NCBI GenBank assembly: GCA_019689515.1
Contig: JADGHI010000112.1
Coordinates: 1 to 9,638 of the forward strand
Direction of reading: 5' to 3'
Source: Acetobacteraceae bacterium
GTDB taxonomy: Bacteria; Pseudomonadota; Alphaproteobacteria; Acetobacterales; Acetobacteraceae
Length of the DNA stretch: 9,638 bases
Part shown: piece after piece, positions 6,700-9,638 of the stretch
Position numbering within the stretch: position 1 is the first letter of the stretch
Layout: each line of letters opens with the position of its first letter
Program-made: the position numbers and the translations under genes
Notes under the pieces: model-generated
Told to the model about the DNA's origin: nothing
The model's database searches: none
What the model saw: only the letters and a program-made list of their open reading frames with translations

Positions 6700-7548
6700 A
6701 TGAACATCCTCTCGATCCAATCCTGGGTGGCCTATGGCCATGTCGGCAACGCCGCGGCGGTATTCCCGCTCCAGCGGCTGGGTGCCGAGGTCTGGGCGGT
6801 CAACACGGTGCAGTTCTCCAACCACACCGGCTATGGGGCCTGGCGTGGCCAGGTGTTCGATGCCGGGCTCGTGCGGGACTGCGTGCTCGGGATCGAGGAG
6901 CGCGGCGCCCTGCCGCGGTGCGACGCCGTCCTCTCAGGCTATATGGGCGACGCGGCGACCGGCGAGGCGATCTTGGACGCCGTGGCGCGGGTCAAGGCGG
7001 CCAATCCAGCGGCGGTCTATTGCTGCGATCCGGTGATCGGCGATGTGGGCCGCGGCGTCTTCGTTCGGCCGGGCATCCCGGAGTTCCTGCGCGACCGCGT
7101 GCTGCCGGCGGCGGACCTTGCCACGCCCAACCATTTCGAGCTGGAATGGCTGACCGGCCGGTCGGTGCGCACGCTCGCGGAGGCCAAGGCCGCCATGGCC
7201 GCGTTCCAGGCAAGCGGGCCGCGCTGCGTCCTTGTCACCAGCCTGCACCTCGATGACACGCCGAGCGACGCGCTCGACCTGCTGGCGGGGGAGGGCGGTG
7301 CCTTCTGGCGCGTGCGAACGCCGCGCCTGCCGCTCTCGGTGAACGGCGCCGGCGATGCCATCTCGGCGCTGTTCCTGCTGCACCGTCTGCGTGCGGGGGC
7401 AGTGGCGCCGGCCCTCTCTGCGGCTACCTCCTCGGTCTTCGGCCTGCTGCGGCGCACGGCGGAGGCCGGGTCGCGCGAGATCCTGCTGGTTGCGGCGCAG
7501 GAGGAACTCGTCGCGCCGTCCAAGGTCTTCCCAGCGGAGCCCTGCTGA
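6700..7548 (+). CDS. pdxY: Pyridoxal kinase (PdxY)
   Basis: This enzyme phosphorylates pyridoxal with ATP in the cytoplasm to give pyridoxal 5'-phosphate, the salvage route to vitamin B6 cofactor. It is a ribokinase-like PfkB/PdxK-type kinase of 282 residues, close to the E. coli PdxY length (287). Visible motifs are ILSIQSWVAYGHVGN (3-17, substrate-side N-terminus), TVQFSNHTGYG (36-46), LSGYMG (78-83), CDPVIGDVGRGVFV (109-122), TPNHFELEWLTG (142-153) and NGAGDA (215-220), with Asp219 as the expected catalytic base. The nucleotide region VNGAGDAISALFL has the usual glycine pattern. The gene is divergent from the transporter operon and 138 bp upstream of aapJ on the same strand, so the two may be independently transcribed. 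PdxK is the main alternative name; overall pattern and length favour PdxY. Confidence 0.93.
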   Translation: MNILSIQSWVAYGHVGNAAAVFPLQRLGAEVWAVNTVQFSNHTGYGAWRGQVFDAGLVRDCVLGIEERGALPRCDAVLSGYMGDAATGEAILDAVARVKAANPAAVYCCDPVIGDVGRGVFVRPGIPEFLRDRVLPAADLATPNHFELEWLTGRSVRTLAEAKAAMAAFQASGPRCVLVTSLHLDDTPSDALDLLAGEGGAFWRVRTPRLPLSVNGAGDAISALFLLHRLRAGAVAPALSAATSSVFGLLRRTAEAGSREILLVAAQEELVAPSKVFPAEPC

Positions 7549-7671
7549 TCGTCCACTTTGCCGTGCCGGGCGAGGCTTCGCAGGGCCAGCGCCGCACGCC
7601 GGATCCGCCTCTTGCTCCGTGACGGGGCGATGTATGCTCCGCCGGTTCGCCGGTCGGCCGGCATCAGGAAT

Positions 7672-7680
7672 GGGGGGAGG
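7672..7680 (+). promoter_or_regulatory. Strong ribosome binding site of the aapJ-like gene
   Basis: GGGGGGAGG ends 6 bases before the ATG at 7687. This near-ideal site, followed directly by a signal peptide, selects this start over in-frame codons back to 7558. It predicts strong translation, as expected for an abundant periplasmic binding protein. Confidence 0.7.
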
Positions 7681-7686
7681 TTACCC

Positions 7687-8730
7687 ATGCGTCAGGCAAT
7701 CTGTTCGCTGCTCTTCGGGGCACTCGCCGCCGCCGTGTCGGCGGTGCCGGCGCTCGCCCAGAGGCAGCCGCAGGCCGCCGGGCCAACGCTCGCCGCAGTG
7801 CGGGCGCGCGGCGTGCTCGCCTGCGGTGCGCATCCCGGCGCGCCGGGATTCGCGCTGCCGGACAGCCAGGGCGTCTACCGCGGCCTCGATTCCGACACCT
7901 GCCGTGCCATTGCCGCCGCAGTGCTCGGCGACGCCACGAAGGTGCGCTGGGTGGTGCTCACCAGCCAGCAGCGGCTGCCCGCGCTGCAGTCGGGCCAGGT
8001 GGACGTGCTGCCCCGCACCACTACCTGGACGCAGGTGCGCGACACGGCGAACGGCCTCAACTTCACGGCCGTGACCTTCTACGACGGGCAGGGCTTCCTG
8101 GTCCGCCGCTCGGCCAATGTGCAGCGCGCCCGCGACCTCGACGGCGCGACCATCTGCGTCACCTCGGGCACGACGAACGAGCTGAACCTGGCCGACTGGG
8201 CGCGCGCGAACAACGTCCGCATCAACCCCGTGGTGTTCGACGACAACAACGAAACCCGCCGGGCATATGAGAGCGGGCGCTGCGACGCCTTCACCACGGA
8301 TGCGAGCCAGCTCGCCGGCGTCCGCACCGCGCTGCCGAACCCGGCCGAGCATGTCCTCCTGCCCGACATCATCAGCAAGGAGCCGCTGGCGCCGGCGGTG
8401 CGGCACGGCGACGACCAGTGGTTCGACATCGTGCGCTGGACGATCTTCGCCCTGATCGAGGCGGAGGAGCTCGGGATCACCCAGGCCAATGTGGACGAGA
8501 TGCTGAACAGCCCGAATCCGGCGGTTCGCCGGCTGCTGGGTGTCACCGGCGACCACGGTCCCCTGATGGGCCTTGACCGCCGCTGGGCCTACAACGCGAT
8601 CAAGGCGGTCGGGAATTACGGCGAGATCTTCGAGCGCAACCTTGGCCGTGGATCGCCGATCGGCCTGCCGCGCGGCCTGAACGACCTCTGGACCCGCGGC
8701 GGGCTGATGTACGCGATGCCGATCAGGTGA
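7687..8730 (+). CDS. aapJ: General L-amino-acid periplasmic binding protein (AapJ/BztA type)
   Basis: This is a periplasmic binding protein of the polar amino-acid (SBP family 3) type, matching AapJ of the general L-amino-acid importer and BztA of the glutamate/glutamine/aspartate/asparagine importer. It has 347 residues, the family length. The signal peptide is residues 1-24, ending ALA|Q. Diagnostic stretches are RGVLACGAHPGAPGF (41-55), DSDTCRAIAAAVLGD (68-82), RTTTWTQVRDTANGLNF (110-126), FYDGQGFLVR (131-140), CVTSGTTNELNLADW (157-171), GRCDAFTTD, the segment IISKEPLAPAVRHGDDQWFD, and the end NDLWTRGGLMYAMPIR. Cys46 and Cys72 are a conserved pair, likely disulfide-bonded in the periplasm. 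The next gene is on the opposite strand, so the usual aapQ, aapM and aapP permease and ATPase genes do not follow. The two coding regions overlap tail to tail by 8 bp. Confidence 0.93.
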   Translation: MRQAICSLLFGALAAAVSAVPALAQRQPQAAGPTLAAVRARGVLACGAHPGAPGFALPDSQGVYRGLDSDTCRAIAAAVLGDATKVRWVVLTSQQRLPALQSGQVDVLPRTTTWTQVRDTANGLNFTAVTFYDGQGFLVRRSANVQRARDLDGATICVTSGTTNELNLADWARANNVRINPVVFDDNNETRRAYESGRCDAFTTDASQLAGVRTALPNPAEHVLLPDIISKEPLAPAVRHGDDQWFDIVRWTIFALIEAEELGITQANVDEMLNSPNPAVRRLLGVTGDHGPLMGLDRRWAYNAIKAVGNYGEIFERNLGRGSPIGLPRGLNDLWTRGGLMYAMPIR

Positions 8731-9601
8731 CGGGCGGCGGCAGGGCCAGCAGGTCGCGGTGCGGGACGCGCACCGCGAGCCTGCCGGCCTCCGCGAGACG
8801 GCTGCGCGCGGCGAGCCATTCGGCGATGCGCCGCGCTTCCCGGCGCTCCTGCGCCATCGCCGCCCGGGCGTGGGCGACGGCCAGCGCATCGGCCATCTCA
8901 CGGTCGTGCGGGGCGAGGACCCAGTCGCTCGGCGCCAGGTGCACCGCATAGCCTTGCGCCTCGAAGGCGGCGCGAAGCACGCCCGGCGCGTCCGGGCCAA
9001 GCGCCTTCCCGCCGAAGCCCTTGTCGCGCGCCTGATCGCGCCGGAATCCGCGTGCCACCAGCGCGTCCGCGGGATGCGGCGGGGTGAAGCGGTCGCGGCC
9101 GGCGACGTTCAGCGCGGCGTAGAAGGGGAGCCGGCGTGCCGCGCAGGCCGCTGCCATGCGCTCCACCCAGTCGCGCGAGACCAGGTCGCAGAGCGCGCTG
9201 CACACCACCGCGTCCGCCGCGCCGAGCGGCAGGTTGTCCGGCGCCTCGGAGAGATCGGCAATGAGCCCCTCGACGCGCCAGGCGCCGTGCGGCGTGTGCA
9301 CGAGCAGCGTCCGCCGGCCCGGCCAGGTCACGCGCCAGCCGACCTGCTCGGCGCGCTCGGCGATGGTCTCGAAGGCGAGCTCGATCAGCGCTGCATCCGC
9401 GTCCACCAGCGTCCAGACCTGCGCCCGCCCGATGAAATGCCCGAGCCAGCGCAGCAGCGACCCGGTCCCCGCGCCGAGATCGAGGAGGCGCGGCCGTGCC
9501 GGGAGGGCGCGCGCGAGGCGCGCGGCGAGGCCCGCGTCGCGCGCCCGCGCGTCGTAAGGCTCGCGCAGGTCGAGCCAGTCGGCGTCGAACTCCTCGTTCA
9601 T
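8723..9601 (-). CDS. Class I SAM-dependent methyltransferase
   Basis: This is a predicted cytoplasmic methyltransferase with a Rossmann fold, 292 residues. The SAM-binding motif I is LLDLGAGTGSLLRWL (39-53). The acidic end of strand 2 is LVDADAALIELA (65-76). GLIADLSEAP (112-121) fits the motif that contacts adenine. ADAVVCSALCDLVSRDWVERM (129-149) is the strand 4 region. No nucleic-acid or protein-substrate domain is visible; the C-terminal part (about 195-292) is Arg/Ala-rich and helical, with SDWVLAPHDREMADALAVAHA. The start at 9601 overlaps the stop of an upstream minus-strand gene as ATGA and has no strong ribosome site, so expression probably depends on translational coupling. It ends inside the last codons of aapJ. 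The substrate is unknown. Confidence 0.85.
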   Translation of the reverse strand: MNEEFDADWLDLREPYDARARDAGLAARLARALPARPRLLDLGAGTGSLLRWLGHFIGRAQVWTLVDADAALIELAFETIAERAEQVGWRVTWPGRRTLLVHTPHGAWRVEGLIADLSEAPDNLPLGAADAVVCSALCDLVSRDWVERMAAACAARRLPFYAALNVAGRDRFTPPHPADALVARGFRRDQARDKGFGGKALGPDAPGVLRAAFEAQGYAVHLAPSDWVLAPHDREMADALAVAHARAAMAQERREARRIAEWLAARSRLAEAGRLAVRVPHRDLLALPPPVT

Positions 9602-9638
9602 TCGGCCTGGTGCTCCGCGGCGCGCAGGGCGTCGGCGA
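9598..9638 (-). CDS. C-terminal end of an unidentified protein, cut by the window edge
   Basis: On the minus strand the last twelve codons read ADALRAAEHQAE followed by TGA at 9598-9600. This stop shares four bases (ATGA) with the methyltransferase start, the usual sign of two co-transcribed, coupled genes. Too little is present to name the product. The reading depends on the coupling pattern, as only 41 bases are visible. Confidence 0.5.
   Translation of the reverse strand, partial: ADALRAAEHQAE

Noticed and set aside
7612..7638. Possible promoter for aapJ, TTGCTC with TATGCT 15 bases later
   Set aside because: The spacing is short and the -35 matches the consensus at only three positions. 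It could be chance, so it is not listed as a feature.
7641..7662. GCCGG / CCGGC inverted repeats in the aapJ leader as a regulatory hairpin
   Set aside because: Several mutually exclusive pairings of CCGG units are possible, and such repeats arise easily at this GC content. There is no T-run or known riboswitch pattern.
7681..9000. Minus-strand open frame of 439 codons opposite aapJ
   Set aside because: The opposite strand encodes a textbook AapJ with a signal peptide and strong ribosome site, and the frame conflicts with the methyltransferase frame.

Overview
The window is very GC-rich (GC or CG dinucleotides nearly everywhere, G/C at most third codon positions) and carries densely packed genes with short start/stop overlaps. 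Its gene content is a branched-chain-amino-acid-type (HAAT/Liv) ABC transporter, a lone general L-amino-acid binding protein of the AapJ type, and pyridoxal kinase. This suggests a free-living high-GC proteobacterium, most likely an alphaproteobacterium, possibly of the Acetobacteraceae (Roseomonas-like). That placement is inferred from composition and protein style only.

Layout, left to right. Positions 1-45 hold a G-rich imperfect direct repeat. Positions 181-1789 (+) hold a secreted TPR-type protein gene whose reading frame is broken at a (CG)6 tract near 1008-1019. A short convergent gap follows. Positions 1832-6459 (-) hold one tightly coupled five-gene operon: a Tat-type periplasmic binding protein, then livH, livM, livG and livF, with junctions of 12 bp, then overlaps of 4, 4 and 8 bp. 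A 240-bp divergent intergenic region separates this operon from pyridoxal kinase pdxY (6700-7548, +). After 138 bp comes an aapJ-like periplasmic amino-acid binding protein (7687-8730, +). Its stop overlaps, tail to tail by 8 bp, a class I SAM-dependent methyltransferase (8723-9601, -). The methyltransferase start overlaps by ATGA the end of another minus-strand gene that runs off the right edge.

How the genes work together. The binding protein would capture a small ligand (amino acid, amide or related compound) in the periplasm. LivH and LivM form the membrane channel, and LivG and LivF hydrolyse ATP. AapJ normally serves a different, AapQMP-type permease, but no permease genes lie beside it here. 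PdxY salvages pyridoxal to pyridoxal phosphate, the cofactor of amino-acid metabolism, so the neighbourhood has a loose amino-acid/B6 theme, though a functional link is unproven.

I see no CRISPR array, tRNA, rRNA, insertion sequence, phage gene or recognisable defence module, and no clear new biological system. The points most worth a second look are the frameshift in the (CG) tract, the G-rich duplication at the left edge, the divergent transporter/pdxY arrangement and the orphan AapJ. No stretch longer than 300 bases lacks a gene.
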